Under the pieces are notes generated by a model, which saw only the letters and a list, made by a program, of their open reading frames with translations, did not search any database and had not been told where the DNA came from. From assembly GCA_002449575.1 (NCBI GenBank), contig DJXC01000184.1, forward strand, positions 1-5,789: a stretch of DNA of 5,789 bases, in the 5' to 3' direction. This document shows positions 5,669-5,789 of this stretch, piece after piece. Origin of the DNA: Ruminococcus sp. UBA7014. Its GTDB lineage: Bacteria; Bacillota; Clostridia; Oscillospirales; Ruminococcaceae. The translations under genes were made by a program, and so were the position numbers. Position 1 is the stretch's first letter, and every line of letters starts with the position of its first letter.

Positions 5669-5697
5669 ATCATACCACAAATTAATAAAATTGTCAA
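5669..5697 (-). promoter_or_regulatory. Sigma-A promoter of pspA
   Basis: On the minus strand a perfect -35 TTGACA (5692-5697) is followed by a 17-base spacer and a -10 TATGAT (5669-5674), one base from consensus. A TG stands just before the -10 (TGG-TATGAT), giving an extended -10. The sequence behind the -35 is A/T-rich, like an UP element. The transcript would start near 5662 and carry a leader of about 57 nt. Such a near-consensus site implies high basal transcription unless a repressor blocks it. Confidence 0.85.
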
Positions 5698-5745
5698 GTG
5701 TCTGTGATAATTTTTCATAACAAATATCTGTTTTTGAACCTGGAC

Positions 5746-5774
5746 TTGCTTTTTTCTGATAGCTGTGCTATAAT
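5746..5774 (+). promoter_or_regulatory. Divergent sigma-A promoter for a gene off the right edge
   Basis: On the plus strand TTGCTT (5746-5751), a 17-base spacer and a perfect TATAAT (5769-5774) form a promoter, strengthened by an extended -10 TG (TGC-TATAAT). Transcription would start near 5781 and leave the window at once, so its gene cannot be named. The -35 box matches consensus at only three of six bases; the extended -10 compensates. Its -35 lies 48 bp from that of the pspA promoter. Confidence 0.72.
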
Positions 5775-5789
5775 AGAATTATAAAAATA

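Noticed and set aside
1..5789. CRISPR array, insertion sequence, tRNA/rRNA, or a defence or other novel multi-gene system
   Set aside because: I found no regularly spaced direct repeats, transposase or terminal inverted repeats, cloverleaf pattern, or nuclease/toxin-type proteins. The genes seen are housekeeping, stress and LRR families.

Overview
The window looks like chromosomal DNA of an anaerobic Clostridia-type Firmicute, most likely an Oscillospiraceae/Ruminococcus-like gut bacterium. This rests on strong AGGAGG-type ribosome binding sites, sigma-A promoters with TTGACA/TATAAT-like boxes, low-to-moderate GC by eye, a monofunctional formate-tetrahydrofolate ligase, a Firmicute-style PspA and intracellular BspA-type leucine-rich-repeat (LRR) proteins. 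The family calls come from recognisable motifs. The taxon is an inference.

Every gene that can be supported lies on the minus strand, so the text follows transcription from right to left. At the right edge (5606-5789) is an intergenic region with two divergent sigma-A-type promoters. One (5669-5697) reads left into pspA. The other (5746-5774) reads right into a gene outside the window. pspA (4817-5605) encodes a PspA/IM30 membrane-stress protein and is followed by a strong hairpin terminator (4769-4809). Next comes a small YbjN-like protein gene (4292-4747), then a second, weaker hairpin (4246-4283).

The left two thirds form a tightly packed block: fhs (2540-4213), tsaE (2084-2536), tsaB (1363-2103), an intact LRR gene (579-1349) and a paralogous LRR gene cut by the left edge (1-566). 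Gaps are 3 nt (fhs/tsaE), a 20-nt overlap (tsaE/tsaB), 13 nt (tsaB/LRR) and 12 nt (LRR/LRR), so the five genes are very probably one transcription unit. fhs supplies 10-formyl-tetrahydrofolate for one-carbon metabolism and purine or formyl-Met-tRNA synthesis. TsaE and TsaB act with TsaD (not in the window) in making the t6A37 modification of ANN-decoding tRNAs. The LRR pair has no signal peptide and no known role here.

The best start for tsaB is a TTG at 2103, not the upstream ATG at 2163. I saw no mobile element, CRISPR array, tRNA or rRNA. Most of the window is ordinary housekeeping. The parts most worth a second look are the tandem LRR duplicates riding behind tsaE-tsaB, and the pspA-YbjN locus with its leader hairpin and internal terminator.
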